Source of the DNA: Allorhizobium pseudoryzae
Lineage (GTDB): Bacteria > Pseudomonadota > Alphaproteobacteria > Rhizobiales > Rhizobiaceae
Assembly (NCBI RefSeq): GCF_011046245.1
Contig: NZ_CP049241.1
Span: forward strand, 1,240,001 to 1,304,000
Direction: 5' to 3'
DNA: 64,000 nucleotides
Under the pieces are notes generated by a model that did not search any database, was not told the origin of the DNA, and worked only from the letters and a program-made list of their open reading frames with translations. Below, piece by piece: positions 48,797 through 57,526 of this stretch. Numbering within the stretch: the stretch's first letter is position 1; the number at the start of each line of letters is the position of its first letter. The position numbers were made by a program, and so were the translations under genes.

Positions 48797-50893
48797 TTAC
48801 GCGTCGCTGCCGGAAAGCTCGCCCACCATGGCAAGCCCCTTCTTCTTTAGCATCGCATCCGGATCCGGCAGTTTGCCGCGGAAGGCCTTGTAGGTTTCCT
48901 CCGGATCGATCGAGCCGCCGACGGAATAGATGTTGTTCTTCAGCTTGCGCGCCATCACCGGATCAAAGGCATTGCCCGTCTCCTCGAAGGCGGAAAAGGC
49001 ATCCGCATCCAGCACTTCCGACCACATGTAGGAATAGTAGCCCGCCGAATAACCGTCGCCGGAGAAGACATGCTGGAAGTGCGGGGTCGCGTGGCGCATG
49101 ACGATGGAAGACGGCATGCCGATGCCGGACAGCACCTCGGCCTGCAACGCCATCGGATCCTCCACCGCGCCGTCGCACGTATGGAAGGCCATATCGACCA
49201 AAGCCGAGGAGGTATATTCCACCGTGTTGAAGCCGGCATTGAAGGTGCGGGCCGCCAGCACCTTGTCGAGCAGCGCCTTCGGCATCGGCGCGCCGGTTTC
49301 GTAATGCACGGCATAGCGGGTGAGGATGTCGGGCACCGTCAGCCAGTGTTCGTAAAGCTGCGAGGGCAGTTCGACGAAATCGCGCGAGACGCCGGTGCCC
49401 GAGACGGACGGATAGTTCACATCCGAGAGGATGCCGTGCAGGCCGTGGCCGAATTCGTGGAACAGCGTGCGGGCATCATCGAGCGACAGAAGCGCCGGCT
49501 TGCCTTCCGCGGGCTTTGCGAAGTTGCAGACATTGTAGATGATCGGCAGCTCGCCCTTGGTCCCGTTCTTCAAGGTAAGCTTGTGCTGGCTCTGGAAGGC
49601 ACTCATCCAGGCCCCGGAGCGCTTGGAGGGCCGGGCGAAATAATCGCCGAGGAACATCGCCTTCAGCGTGCCGTCGCTCTCGCGCACCTCAAAGACGCGG
49701 ACATCCGGGTGATAGGCTTCCACACCCTTCACTTCGGTGATGGTGATGCCGAACAGGCGATGGGCGACGTCAAAGCAGGCGTCGATGATCTTCTCGAGCT
49801 GCAGATAGGGTTTCAGTTCGGATTCGGAGAAATCGAACATCCGTTCGCGCAGCTTTTCCGCATAATAGCGCCAGTCATGCGGCTGAACCGGACCATTGAT
49901 CCCGTCCTCGGCCATCAGGCCGGCGAGCGAGGATTCCTCGTCCAGCGCCTTGGAGCGTGCCTTCGCCCAGACCTTCATCAGGAGATCATTCACGTTGGCC
50001 GGGGTCTTCGCCATGGTTTCGTCGAGCTTGTAGGCAGCGAAGTTGGGATAGCCCAGCAGCTTGGCTTTCTCCGATCGCAAAGCCAGAACCTCCCGCACGA
50101 TGGCGATATTGTCGCGCTCACCGCCATTTTCGCCGCGCTTCACCCAGGCGGCGAAGGCCTTTTCGCGCAGGTCCCGGCGACTGGAGAAGGTGAGGAAGGG
50201 CTCGATGATCGAGCGCGACAGCGTGACGGCGAAGCTGCCATCTGGCGCCCCACGTTCGCAGGCAGCACCGGTCATCGCATCGCGCAGGAAATCCGGCAGG
50301 CCGGCCAGATCCTCCTCGGCGGTCAAGATCATCGACCAGGCCTTTTCGTCGCCCAGCACGTTCTGGCCGAACTGCGCGCCAAGACCCGCCAGCCGTTCAT
50401 TGATCGCCGCCAGCCGCTCCTGCTCGCCCTTGGAGAGTTTCGCACCGGCGCGCACAAAACCCTTCCAGTGCCGTTCCAGCACCCGGGTTTCCTCCAGCGT
50501 CAGGCCGAGGTTCTCGCGCGTCTCCCACAAGCGATCGACCCGCTGGAAGAGCGCATCGTTCATGGCAATCTTCGAATAATGGCGCGACATTTTGGGCGCG
50601 ATCTCGCGCTCCAGCGACTGGATCTGCTCGTTGGTGTGGGCACCCGCCTTGTTCCAGAACAGCGCCGACACGCGGGACAGATCATCACCGGCAATTTCCA
50701 GCGCCGTGATGGTATTGCCAAAGCTTGGGCTTTCGGGGTTGTTGGCAATCGCATCGATCTCGGCATTGTGCAGTTCAAGTGCTGCATCGAAGGCAGAGGC
50801 AAAATCCTCGTCCTTGACCTGACTGAAATGCGGAAGGCCGTTCAGACCTTTCCACTCGACGAGCGCCGGATTGATCTTCGCGTGCATGGTCAT
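48797..50893 (-). CDS. M3-family peptidase (oligopeptidase A/dipeptidyl carboxypeptidase type)
   Basis: A 698-residue zinc metallopeptidase of the thimet (M3) family that degrades short peptides in the cytoplasm. The zinc site HEFGHGLH lies at about residues 479-486 in TLFHEFGHGLHGI, and a downstream glutamate follows. GGERDNIAIVREVLALRSEKAKLLGY is a conserved helical block. The start at 50893 (MTMHAKINPALV) follows AGGGG by 8 bases. It is probably monocistronic. Whether it is Dcp or OpdA is not resolved. Confidence 0.93.
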   Translation of the reverse strand: MTMHAKINPALVEWKGLNGLPHFSQVKDEDFASAFDAALELHNAEIDAIANNPESPSFGNTITALEIAGDDLSRVSALFWNKAGAHTNEQIQSLEREIAPKMSRHYSKIAMNDALFQRVDRLWETRENLGLTLEETRVLERHWKGFVRAGAKLSKGEQERLAAINERLAGLGAQFGQNVLGDEKAWSMILTAEEDLAGLPDFLRDAMTGAACERGAPDGSFAVTLSRSIIEPFLTFSSRRDLREKAFAAWVKRGENGGERDNIAIVREVLALRSEKAKLLGYPNFAAYKLDETMAKTPANVNDLLMKVWAKARSKALDEESSLAGLMAEDGINGPVQPHDWRYYAEKLRERMFDFSESELKPYLQLEKIIDACFDVAHRLFGITITEVKGVEAYHPDVRVFEVRESDGTLKAMFLGDYFARPSKRSGAWMSAFQSQHKLTLKNGTKGELPIIYNVCNFAKPAEGKPALLSLDDARTLFHEFGHGLHGILSDVNYPSVSGTGVSRDFVELPSQLYEHWLTVPDILTRYAVHYETGAPMPKALLDKVLAARTFNAGFNTVEYTSSALVDMAFHTCDGAVEDPMALQAEVLSGIGMPSSIVMRHATPHFQHVFSGDGYSAGYYSYMWSEVLDADAFSAFEETGNAFDPVMARKLKNNIYSVGGSIDPEETYKAFRGKLPDPDAMLKKKGLAMVGELSGSDA

Positions 50894-51065
50894 CTGATAA
50901 TCCCCTGAGGATGATGCTGAACTGTTCTTCTGCAACTGAAAAACGGCAAGTGTTGGAAGGCAACGGGCATGTCATACAAGAAGTGTTAACTGATTATTGA
51001 CGATTGACGATTTCAAGCCCAGCTAATATATCCGGGACGATATCCGATGATCAGGATATGGCACC

Positions 51066-51488
51066 ATGGAAATCACTTCCCTCAGCTGGTCCGGCAGCCT
51101 CCTGCACCAGGAAAAAGCCCGCGACACCCGAATGGAACGCCCCCAGTTCACCGTTCGTGCAGACGCACGCCCTGTGTTCGAGGTTCCGGACGTGGCGGCT
51201 TCGGACGTCGATTTCTCCGCGATGTCGCCACGGCTGCTGCGCGAGATCGCCCTGCAGAAATATGTCGCCGGCGACATTCAGCAAGATATCTACATTGCGC
51301 TGGCCCAGGAATTGCCGATGGAGGCCGCCGATTCGGCGGGCAATATCATCGACCTGTCCATGGTCACGGACGATACCGCCTTCGATTTCCAGTCCTACTT
51401 CCGCGAGCAGCGGGATCTCGCCGCCGCTCTCGGCGATGACGACCGGGCGTCGACCCTGAGCGCGGCACTGGAATTCGTAAAGGGCTGA
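51066..51488 (+). CDS. Hypothetical protein, unknown function
   Basis: A 140-residue protein I do not recognise. It is acidic in its second half (DSAGNIIDLSMVTDDTAFDF) and shows no signal peptide, membrane segment or clear motif. Its middle FSAMSPRLLREIALQKYVAGDIQQDIYIALAQEL is amphipathic helical. It starts 173 bases after the divergent M3 peptidase start and ends 92 bases before the MarR gene on the same strand. Coding is supported by the plausible codon pattern and spacing rather than by homology. Confidence 0.55.
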   Translation: MEITSLSWSGSLLHQEKARDTRMERPQFTVRADARPVFEVPDVAASDVDFSAMSPRLLREIALQKYVAGDIQQDIYIALAQELPMEAADSAGNIIDLSMVTDDTAFDFQSYFREQRDLAAALGDDDRASTLSAALEFVKG

Positions 51489-51550
51489 CCCTGCCCGCTT
51501 TCATGCCGGGAGATGACGTGATTTTCGGTTGCTTGCGCCGCCAAAGATAG

Positions 51551-51563
51551 TAAGCGTGCCTTA
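51551..51563. promoter_or_regulatory. Candidate MarR-type operator upstream of the marR gene
   Basis: TAAG (51551-51554) and CTTA (51560-51563) face each other 5 bases apart, the kind of short palindrome MarR dimers bind. A wider pair, CGGTTGC (51526-51532) and GCAACCG (51564-51570), flanks it. The site lies 18 bases before the MarR ATG, so autoregulation is plausible. Confidence 0.45.
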
Positions 51564-51580
51564 GCAACCGGCTGGACCTC

Positions 51581-52048
51581 ATGGCAACGCGATACGAACT
51601 TCACGATCTGGGCTTTCTGCTCACCGACAGTGCACGGCTTCTGCGCACCGCCTTCGAGCGGCGCATTGGCGAGGCGGGACTGGGCGTCACCCCCGGCGAG
51701 GCCCGCACGCTCTTGAACATCCATGCGCTGAAGGGTGCCCGGCAGCTCGACATCGCCGCCCGGATGGGCGTCGAACCGATGACCGTCTGCTCTTTTCTCG
51801 ACCGACTGCAGACCCAGGGCCTGATCGAGCGTCATCCGGATCCGGCGGACCGGCGCGCCAAACGCGTGACGCTGACGGAAGCCTCCGAACCGCTGATTGC
51901 CAAGCTGAAGCTGGAGATTGCCGACGTGCTGACCGATGCCTGCACGGGTCTGGGCGAAGAGGATGTCGACCGGCTGCGCCATGTGCTGACCACGCTCTCG
52001 ATCAACCTTCAGGCCGCCGCCGCCCCGGACCAGGCGGACCTCTCTTGA
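51581..52048 (+). CDS. MarR-family transcriptional regulator
   Basis: A 155-residue winged-helix regulator: LTDSARLLRTAFERRIGEAGLGVTPGEARTLLNIHAL, then the recognition-helix region LDIAARMGVEPMTVCSFLDRLQTQGLIERHPDPADRRAKRV, with the MarR wing motif DPADRRAKRVTLTE. It overlaps the start of the efflux gene by 4 bases if that gene begins at the TTG at 52045, the common arrangement in which MarR represses its partner transporter. The effector ligand is unknown. Confidence 0.94.
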   Translation: MATRYELHDLGFLLTDSARLLRTAFERRIGEAGLGVTPGEARTLLNIHALKGARQLDIAARMGVEPMTVCSFLDRLQTQGLIERHPDPADRRAKRVTLTEASEPLIAKLKLEIADVLTDACTGLGEEDVDRLRHVLTTLSINLQAAAAPDQADLS

Positions 52049-53253
52049 CCGCGGCCGAGATGAAACCGAAGCCGCTGATGAGCGAGGCAAGGACGACCTT
52101 TCTCGGCGCCCTTCTGACGACGCTCGGCCCCATTTCGATGGCGATCTACACACCGGCCATGCCGGAACTCGTGCGCGCCTTCGGCACGACGGAAGCCGCT
52201 ATCAAGCTCAGCCTGTCGCTGTTCTTCGGCGGCTTTGCGCTGGCCCAGCTCGTGGCCGGTCCGCTCTCGGATGCGCTCGGCCGCAAGGCCGCGACGCTGA
52301 TCTTCCTTGCCATCTATCTGGCCGGCTCATTGCTTGCAGCGGTTGCTCCCTCGGTGGAATTCATCCTGGCGGCGCGCCTCATCCAGGGTATCGGCGCCTC
52401 CGTCGGCGTCGTCGTCGGTCGCGCGATCGTGCGCGACCTCTATGTCGGCACCGACGCCGCGCGCATCCTCAACACGATCGGTATCTTTCTGGCGATCGGC
52501 CCGGCCATGGGCCCGACACTGGGCGGCCTGACGCTCGCCACCTTCAGCTGGCACGCGGTGTTCGTGCTGATGATTGCCTTCGGCATCGCCGCGGGTCTCT
52601 GCACGGTCTTCCTGCTGCGCGAAACCGTGACCCCGGACCTTGCCCGCCTGCAGCCGGCCCGGCTGGTGCAGAACTATCTCCACGTCGCGCGCAACCGGCA
52701 ATTCCTGGCGGCGGCGGTGATCCTCAGCGGCACGATCGGCGCGCTCTATACGCAGGCCACCATGCTCTCCTTCGTGCTGATCAACCGGGTGGGGCTGACG
52801 CCCACGCAGTTCGGCATCGGCATGCTGATGCAATCCGGCTTCTACCTGCTGGGCTCAATTACCCTGAAACTTGTCGTCCAGCGGCTGGGTGGGGCGCGCT
52901 GTGCGTTGATCGGCATCACGCTCTGCGGCATCGGCGGCACGCTGATGGCGCTGTCGGTGGCACTGGTGCCGCCCTTCTTCCTGTCCATCATGGGGCCGGT
53001 GGCGATCTGCACCTTCGGCCTTGCCCTTTTGACCCCCTATATCGTGACGCTGAGCCTTGCGCCCTTTGCGCATGTCGCGGGCTCCGCTTCGGCCCTCAGC
53101 GGCTTTCTGCAGATGGGCTCGGGTTTTGTCGGCGGTATTGCCGCCGCATTGATCGGTGATCCGCTCACCGCCTTCGGCATCATCATCCCGACCATGGAAC
53201 TTTGCGCGGTGGCGGGTTTTCTCTGGCTGCGCCACCTCACCCGCCACGCATGA
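52045..53253 (+). CDS. MFS drug efflux pump, Bcr/CflA type
   Basis: A 402-residue major-facilitator protein of the DHA1 Bcr/CflA group with 12 predicted helices. Motif A is LSDALGRKAATLIFLAIY, and GPLSDALGRK follows QLVAGP. RLIQGIGASVGVVVGRAIVRDLY is the conserved block after helix 4. The first codon may be TTG 52045 (overlapping MarR) or the ATG at 52060. It probably exports a drug-like compound under control of the MarR protein. Confidence 0.92.
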   Translation: MTAAEMKPKPLMSEARTTFLGALLTTLGPISMAIYTPAMPELVRAFGTTEAAIKLSLSLFFGGFALAQLVAGPLSDALGRKAATLIFLAIYLAGSLLAAVAPSVEFILAARLIQGIGASVGVVVGRAIVRDLYVGTDAARILNTIGIFLAIGPAMGPTLGGLTLATFSWHAVFVLMIAFGIAAGLCTVFLLRETVTPDLARLQPARLVQNYLHVARNRQFLAAAVILSGTIGALYTQATMLSFVLINRVGLTPTQFGIGMLMQSGFYLLGSITLKLVVQRLGGARCALIGITLCGIGGTLMALSVALVPPFFLSIMGPVAICTFGLALLTPYIVTLSLAPFAHVAGSASALSGFLQMGSGFVGGIAAALIGDPLTAFGIIIPTMELCAVAGFLWLRHLTRHA

Positions 53254-53256
53254 AAA

Positions 53257-53283
53257 ACCCGCCCTCCGGTGTGGAGAGCGGGT
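53257..53283 (-). terminator. Intrinsic terminator for argG
   Basis: ACCCGC (53257-53262) with CTCC (53264-53267) pairs with GGAG (53273-53276) and GCGGGT (53278-53283), with one mismatch and a 5-base loop. Read on the minus strand the stem is followed by a T5 run (A-run at 53253-53257). It lies 27 bases past the argG stop and abuts the convergent MFS stop. Confidence 0.75.
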
Positions 53284-53309
53284 CAGATCGTTGAGCCTCG
53301 TCAGGAAGA

Positions 53310-54533
53310 TTACTTGCCGAGATTGCGCTTCGCGAGCGTGCGCAGGCGAAGGGCGTTCAGCTTGATGAAACCGGCGGCATCCTTCTGGTCATAGGCGCCC
53401 TGGTCGTCTTCGAAAGTCACCAGCTTGTCGGAATAGAGCGACTTCGCCGACTCACGGCCGGTGACCATGACATTGCCCTTGTAGAGCTTCAGCGTCACTT
53501 CGCCTTCCACATGCTCCTGGCTCTTGTCGATGAGAGCCTGCAGCATTTCGCGCTCCGGCGAGAACCAGAAGCCGTAATAGATGAGCTCCGCATAACGCGG
53601 CATCAGCTCATCCTTGAGATGGGCGGCGCCACGGTCGAGCGTGATCGACTCGATCGCGCGGTGGGCGGCGAGCAGGATGGTGCCGCCGGGGGTCTCGTAC
53701 ACGCCGCGGCTCTTCATGCCGACGAAGCGGTTTTCGACGAGATCGAGACGACCGATGCCATTGTCGCGGCCGTAATTGTTGAGTTCGGCGAGCAGCGTCG
53801 CCGGGCTCATCTCGACGCCGTTGATCGAGCAGGCGTCACCCTTGCGGAAGCCGACCTTGATGACGGTCGCCTTGTCCGGTGCGGCTTCCGGCGAAATCGT
53901 GCGCATGTGCACGTATTCCGGCGCTTCCTGCGCCGGATCTTCCAGCACCTTGCCTTCGGAGGAGGAGTGCAGAAGGTTGGCATCGACGGAGAACGGCGCC
54001 TCGCCCTTCTTGTCCTTCGCCACCGGGATCTGGTGCTGTTCGGCGAAGTTCAAAAGATCGGTACGGCTCTTGAACGACCAGTCGCGCCAGGGGGCGATGA
54101 TCTTGATGTCCGGGTTCAGCGCATAGGCCGACAGCTCGAAGCGGACCTGGTCATTGCCCTTGCCGGTGGCGCCATGGGCAATCGCATCGGCGCCGGTCTT
54201 CTTGGCAATCTCGATCAGGTGCTTGGAGATCAGCGGACGGGCAATCGACGTGCCGAGCAGGTAGACACCTTCATAGACGGCATTGGCGCGGAACATCGGG
54301 AAGACGAAATCGCGCACGAATTCCTCGCGCACGTCCTCGATGAAGATCTCCTTGATGCCAAGCATCTCGGCCTTCTTGCGGGCCGGCTCGAGCTCTTCGC
54401 CCTGGCCGAGATCGGCGGTGAAGGTGACGACTTCAGCGCCAAGTTCGGTCTGGAGCCATTTCAGGATGATCGAGGTGTCGAGACCGCCGGAATAGGCGAG
54501 GACGACTTTCTTCACGTCTTTGGGGAGTGCCAT
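53310..54533 (-). CDS. argG: Argininosuccinate synthase
   Basis: Joins citrulline and aspartate in arginine synthesis with ATP. From 54533 it has 407 residues. The ATP-PPase motif [18 protein letters not shown] is at the N-terminus. [20 protein letters not shown] and the downstream [25 protein letters not shown] block ([23 protein letters not shown]) are conserved. The start [16 protein letters not shown] is used rather than the upstream in-frame ATG. It is probably monocistronic, with its own terminator. Confidence 0.97.
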   Translation of the reverse strand: MALPKDVKKVVLAYSGGLDTSIILKWLQTELGAEVVTFTADLGQGEELEPARKKAEMLGIKEIFIEDVREEFVRDFVFPMFRANAVYEGVYLLGTSIARPLISKHLIEIAKKTGADAIAHGATGKGNDQVRFELSAYALNPDIKIIAPWRDWSFKSRTDLLNFAEQHQIPVAKDKKGEAPFSVDANLLHSSSEGKVLEDPAQEAPEYVHMRTISPEAAPDKATVIKVGFRKGDACSINGVEMSPATLLAELNNYGRDNGIGRLDLVENRFVGMKSRGVYETPGGTILLAAHRAIESITLDRGAAHLKDELMPRYAELIYYGFWFSPEREMLQALIDKSQEHVEGEVTLKLYKGNVMVTGRESAKSLYSDKLVTFEDDQGAYDQKDAAGFIKLNALRLRTLAKRNLGK

Positions 54534-54650
54534 ATCGATTGCGTTCCGTCTGGAGGGCAGGCCGTTCAAAGCCTGCCGCTTGAAGTCTGGGATCGCGGCA
54601 CTTTTAGCAAGTTTGCGGCAGCGTGCAAGGGCAAGCGCGGGCCCAAAGCG

Positions 54651-54941
54651 TCACAGATGTCGGCCAATGTTCATGCGTTGGTGAAGGATGCGGATGAGAA
54701 TGATCGATGCTGCCTTTTCTTGGTAAATCAGGTAATGGGAGCGAAAGGACAGCGACATGGCACCCTTGCGGATGTGATTGATGGACTTTCCGTTTCTCGT
54801 CCCTCGGCAAACCTCCTGCAATGCCTGTCGAATACCGAAGGTATAATCTTCCGCCTGATCCTGTCCCCAACGCGCCTCGGTGTAGTCGTAGATTTCATCT
54901 ATATCGTCGCCAGCGCGCGGCGAAATGATGAGGTTCTTCAT
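54651..54941 (-). CDS. parE: ParE-type toxin (RelE/ParE family)
   Basis: A 96-residue toxin: LIISPRAGDDIDEIYDYTEARWGQDQAEDYTFGIRQALQEV, the ParE helical hairpin, followed by the beta-sheet core SLSFRSHYLIYQEKAASIILIRILHQRMNIGRHL, whose R-I-L-H-x-R-M ending is diagnostic. ParE poisons DNA gyrase in characterised systems; the target here is inferred. It overlaps parD by 4 bases. The base composition of this pair looks lower in GC than the flanking core genes. Confidence 0.92.
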   Translation of the reverse strand: MKNLIISPRAGDDIDEIYDYTEARWGQDQAEDYTFGIRQALQEVCRGTRNGKSINHIRKGAMSLSFRSHYLIYQEKAASIILIRILHQRMNIGRHL

Positions 54942-55183
54942 CGCGATGCATTTCGTGCACGCTTCCGCTCAATGAAGGCATCGAAATCAAACGGCTGCGG
55001 CTCGCCCGACGCCTCGCCCTCCTCGATGGCCGCGCGGATGGCCAGCAATCCATCTTGGTCGCGCAGCAGTTCGAGGGCTGCCTCGACAACCTCGGCTTCC
55101 GATGCGTAGTCCCCGACGCTCACCTTGTGCTCCATGAACTCGGCCAGCTCGCCCTCAACGGTGATTGTTGCAATCTTGCCCAT
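54938..55183 (-). CDS. parD: ParD-type antitoxin
   Basis: An 81-residue antitoxin with a short ribbon-helix-helix-like N-terminus (ITVEGELAEFMEHKVSVGDYASEAEVVEAALELLRDQ) and an acidic/basic tail (EEGEASGEPQPFDFDAFIERKRAR) that would wrap the toxin. ParD proteins repress their own operon. It precedes parE and overlaps it by 4 bases (ATGA), the normal antitoxin-first order. The opposite-strand SDR gene starts 102 bases upstream. Confidence 0.92.
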   Translation of the reverse strand: MGKIATITVEGELAEFMEHKVSVGDYASEAEVVEAALELLRDQDGLLAIRAAIEEGEASGEPQPFDFDAFIERKRARNASR

Positions 55184-55212
55184 GCCTCATCCTCCGGCCA
55201 AAGCCCGTCCTG

Positions 55213-55241
55213 TTGACGATGTGCCGGCAGGATACCATATC
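55213..55241 (+). promoter_or_regulatory. Possible promoter for the SDR gene
   Basis: TTGACG (55213-55218), 17 bases, then CATATC (55236-55241) loosely fits a sigma-70-type -35/-10 pair. The -10 hexamer matches only three consensus positions. It would drive the SDR gene at 55285 and lies in the divergent gap from parD. Confidence 0.3.
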
Positions 55242-55284
55242 CGCGGCGAGCTTAAACACCGAAACAACCTGCGGAGCTTTGCCC

Positions 55285-56145
55285 ATGATCCATCAGCATC
55301 CCGCCCTGCAACAGGGTCACGTGGCCGTCGTCACCGGCGCCGCCTCCGGCATCGGCCTTGCCGCCGCCAAGGCCTTTGCCAGGCTCGGCCTCTGTGTCGT
55401 GCTCGTTGATCTGGAGGGTGACAAACTGGCAGAGGCCTGCCGCGAGGTTGCAGCCCTGTCTGCCGGCGGCGAGGCGGATGTGGTGGCGATCGGTACCGAT
55501 GTCGCAAAGCTGGACGAGGTGGAGGCCCTGGAACGTGCGGTGATCCAGCGTTTCGGGCGGGTGCATGTGCTGATGAACAATGCCGGCATCCAGCCCGGCA
55601 GTTCGCTGTTCGGCCCGCAGGCCAACTGGGACAACGTGCTGGCCGTCAACCTGATGGGCGTGATCCACGGCACGCGCGCTTTCGGTCCCGGCATGATCGC
55701 CCACAACGATCCTGCACTGATCATCAATACCGGCTCCAAGCAGGGCATCACCACGCCCCCCGGCGATCCGGCCTACAACGTCGCCAAGGCGGGCGTGAAA
55801 GCCTTTACGGAGGCGCTGGAGCACGAGTTGCGCAACATCGAGGGCGGCCATATCTCGGCGCATCTGCTGATTCCGGGCTTCGTCTATACCGGGCTCACCG
55901 CCAACGGCCGCACCGAAAAGCCGGCAGGCGCCTGGACGCCGGAACAGACGGTGGACTTCATGCTGGACAGCCTGACGCGCGGCGATTTCTACATCCTCTG
56001 CCCGGACAATGACGTGGACCGCAAGACGGACGAGCGCCGCATGGCCTGGGCGATCGGCGACATCATCGAAAACCGCCCGCCGCTGTCACGCTGGCACAAG
56101 GATCATGCCGAGGCGGCCAAGACTTTCATCAGCCAAAGAGACTGA
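55285..56145 (+). CDS. Short-chain dehydrogenase/reductase
   Basis: A 286-residue classical SDR: VAVVTGAASGIGLAAAKAFARLG (cofactor binding), VHVLMNNAGIQPGSSLFG, IINTGSKQGITTPPGDPAYNVAKAGVKAF with the catalytic Tyr-x3-Lys (YNVAK), and HLLIPGFVYTGL. The acidic D after strand 2 (VLVDLEGDKLA) suggests NAD preference. The start at 55285 (MIHQHPALQQGHVAVV) is used. The substrate is unknown. It is followed 61 bases later by a LysE-family gene. Confidence 0.9.
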   Translation: MIHQHPALQQGHVAVVTGAASGIGLAAAKAFARLGLCVVLVDLEGDKLAEACREVAALSAGGEADVVAIGTDVAKLDEVEALERAVIQRFGRVHVLMNNAGIQPGSSLFGPQANWDNVLAVNLMGVIHGTRAFGPGMIAHNDPALIINTGSKQGITTPPGDPAYNVAKAGVKAFTEALEHELRNIEGGHISAHLLIPGFVYTGLTANGRTEKPAGAWTPEQTVDFMLDSLTRGDFYILCPDNDVDRKTDERRMAWAIGDIIENRPPLSRWHKDHAEAAKTFISQRD

Positions 56146-56206
56146 TTGGCAATCGCCTGCGCAGCTTGTAAGTCTCGGTGAACATCCGTTTGCCGAGACC
56201 ACTTCC

Positions 56207-56848
56207 ATGGATTTTCTGCCGAACCTGCCGACCCTCGTCACTTTCACGGGCATGTGCCTGCTTCTGGCGATTACGCCGGGGCCGGATATGACCCTGTCGA
56301 TCAGCCGCGCGCTGTCGCAGGGGAGCAAGCGGGCGCTTTACGTCGTGCTCGGCACGACGATCGGCATCATGATCCATACGCTTCTGGTGGCGTTCGGCGT
56401 CTCGGCCCTGATCACCGCCTCGCCGACCGCTTTCTTCCTGCTGAAGACCGGTGGCGCCGCCTATCTGCTGTGGCTTGCCATCCAGGCGGTGCGCTACGGC
56501 TCGAACCTCAAGGTGGAAGCCGTCGAGGGACCGAAGTCCTCCGCCTGGAGCAACATTTCCACCGGTCTCTGGGTCAACCTGCTGAACCCCAAGGTGATCA
56601 TCTTCTTCATGACCTTCCTGCCGCAGTTCGTCACGGCGGGCGATCCGGCGGTGACCCAGAAGCTGATCTTCCTCGGCTTCTTCTTCATCTTCGTCGGCAG
56701 CCCGGTCAATGTGGTGGTCATCCTCGCGGCAGACAAACTGGCCAAATGGCTGCAGGCCAACCCGAAAATCCTACGCGGCATCGATTACACCTTTGCCGGC
56801 GTCTTTTCCGTCTTTGCCGTGAAGATCTTCATGACCCAGGCGCGCTGA
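56207..56848 (+). CDS. LysE/RhtB-family exporter
   Basis: A 213-residue membrane protein with six predicted helices. The family hallmark LLLAITPGPDMTLSISRALSQGSKRALYVVLGTTIG contains the PGP motif, and SNISTGLWVNLLNPKVIIFFMTFLPQFV is the second conserved block. The start at 56207 (MDFLPNLPTLVTF) avoids a longer antisense-derived frame. The substrate is not determinable. It may be co-transcribed with the SDR gene. Confidence 0.92.
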   Translation: MDFLPNLPTLVTFTGMCLLLAITPGPDMTLSISRALSQGSKRALYVVLGTTIGIMIHTLLVAFGVSALITASPTAFFLLKTGGAAYLLWLAIQAVRYGSNLKVEAVEGPKSSAWSNISTGLWVNLLNPKVIIFFMTFLPQFVTAGDPAVTQKLIFLGFFFIFVGSPVNVVVILAADKLAKWLQANPKILRGIDYTFAGVFSVFAVKIFMTQAR

Positions 56849-56858
56849 GCCATCGGGC

Positions 56859-57521
56859 TCAGCTGAGGTCGAGGCCCATCTGCCAGAAGTCGGCCTCAAG
56901 CCGCGTGGCATCACGAAACACCACGGACAACTGCTTGAGCCGCCCGTCATCGACCTTTGCCAGCCTGTCGTTCAGCCAGCGCAGTTCGGCAGACACCAGT
57001 TCCTGATACTCCTCGCCGGCATACATTGCGATCCAGTCGGCATAGGGATTGTCCTCGCGCAGCGTAAACGGCTGCTGCCGGATCCAGGTCGCGATCTCGC
57101 CATAACCGATGATGCAGGGCGCAAGTGCCACATGCAGGTCGAGGAGATCGCCGCTCATACCGGCATCGAGCACATAGCGGGTATAGGCAAGCGTCGCCTT
57201 GGATTCGGCAAGCTCGGCCAGATCCATCTCGGAAATCCCCCACTCAGCGCAGTAGCCGATATGCAGGCCAAGTTCGATATCGACGATGGCCTTCAGGCTG
57301 TCGAGGCTTTGACGGAGGTCCGCAAGGTTGCGGCTCTTGTAGACCGCGAGCCCCCAGGCGCGGGCGAACTGGATCAGGAACAGGTAATCCTGCTTCAGGT
57401 AATGCTGAAACGCCTCTTGCGGCAGAGACCCCATCGCAAGCTCCCGCACGTAGCGATGCTCGACATAGGCTTGCCAGTCCGCCGCATGCGCCTGCTTCAG
57501 CGTCTCGAAGGGCGTCGGCAT
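56859..57521 (-). CDS. tenA: TenA-family thiaminase/aminopyrimidine aminohydrolase
   Basis: A 220-residue TenA (thiaminase II) protein that salvages the pyrimidine part of degraded thiamine. It contains AFQHYLKQDYLFLIQFARAWGLAVYKS, the nucleophile cysteine in VALAPCIIGYGEIATWI, and the C-terminal TRLEADFWQMGLD with the catalytic glutamate. The start at 57521 (MPTPFETLKQAHAADW) is used. It follows rlmN by 5 bases on the minus strand and converges with the LysE gene. Confidence 0.93.
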   Translation of the reverse strand: MPTPFETLKQAHAADWQAYVEHRYVRELAMGSLPQEAFQHYLKQDYLFLIQFARAWGLAVYKSRNLADLRQSLDSLKAIVDIELGLHIGYCAEWGISEMDLAELAESKATLAYTRYVLDAGMSGDLLDLHVALAPCIIGYGEIATWIRQQPFTLREDNPYADWIAMYAGEEYQELVSAELRWLNDRLAKVDDGRLKQLSVVFRDATRLEADFWQMGLDLS

Positions 57522-57526
57522 GGCGC

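Noticed and set aside
50986..51000. Possible third CtrA box (TTAA-N7-TTGA) near the M3 peptidase start
   Set aside because: One half is TTGA rather than TTAA, so it misses the consensus and is likely chance.
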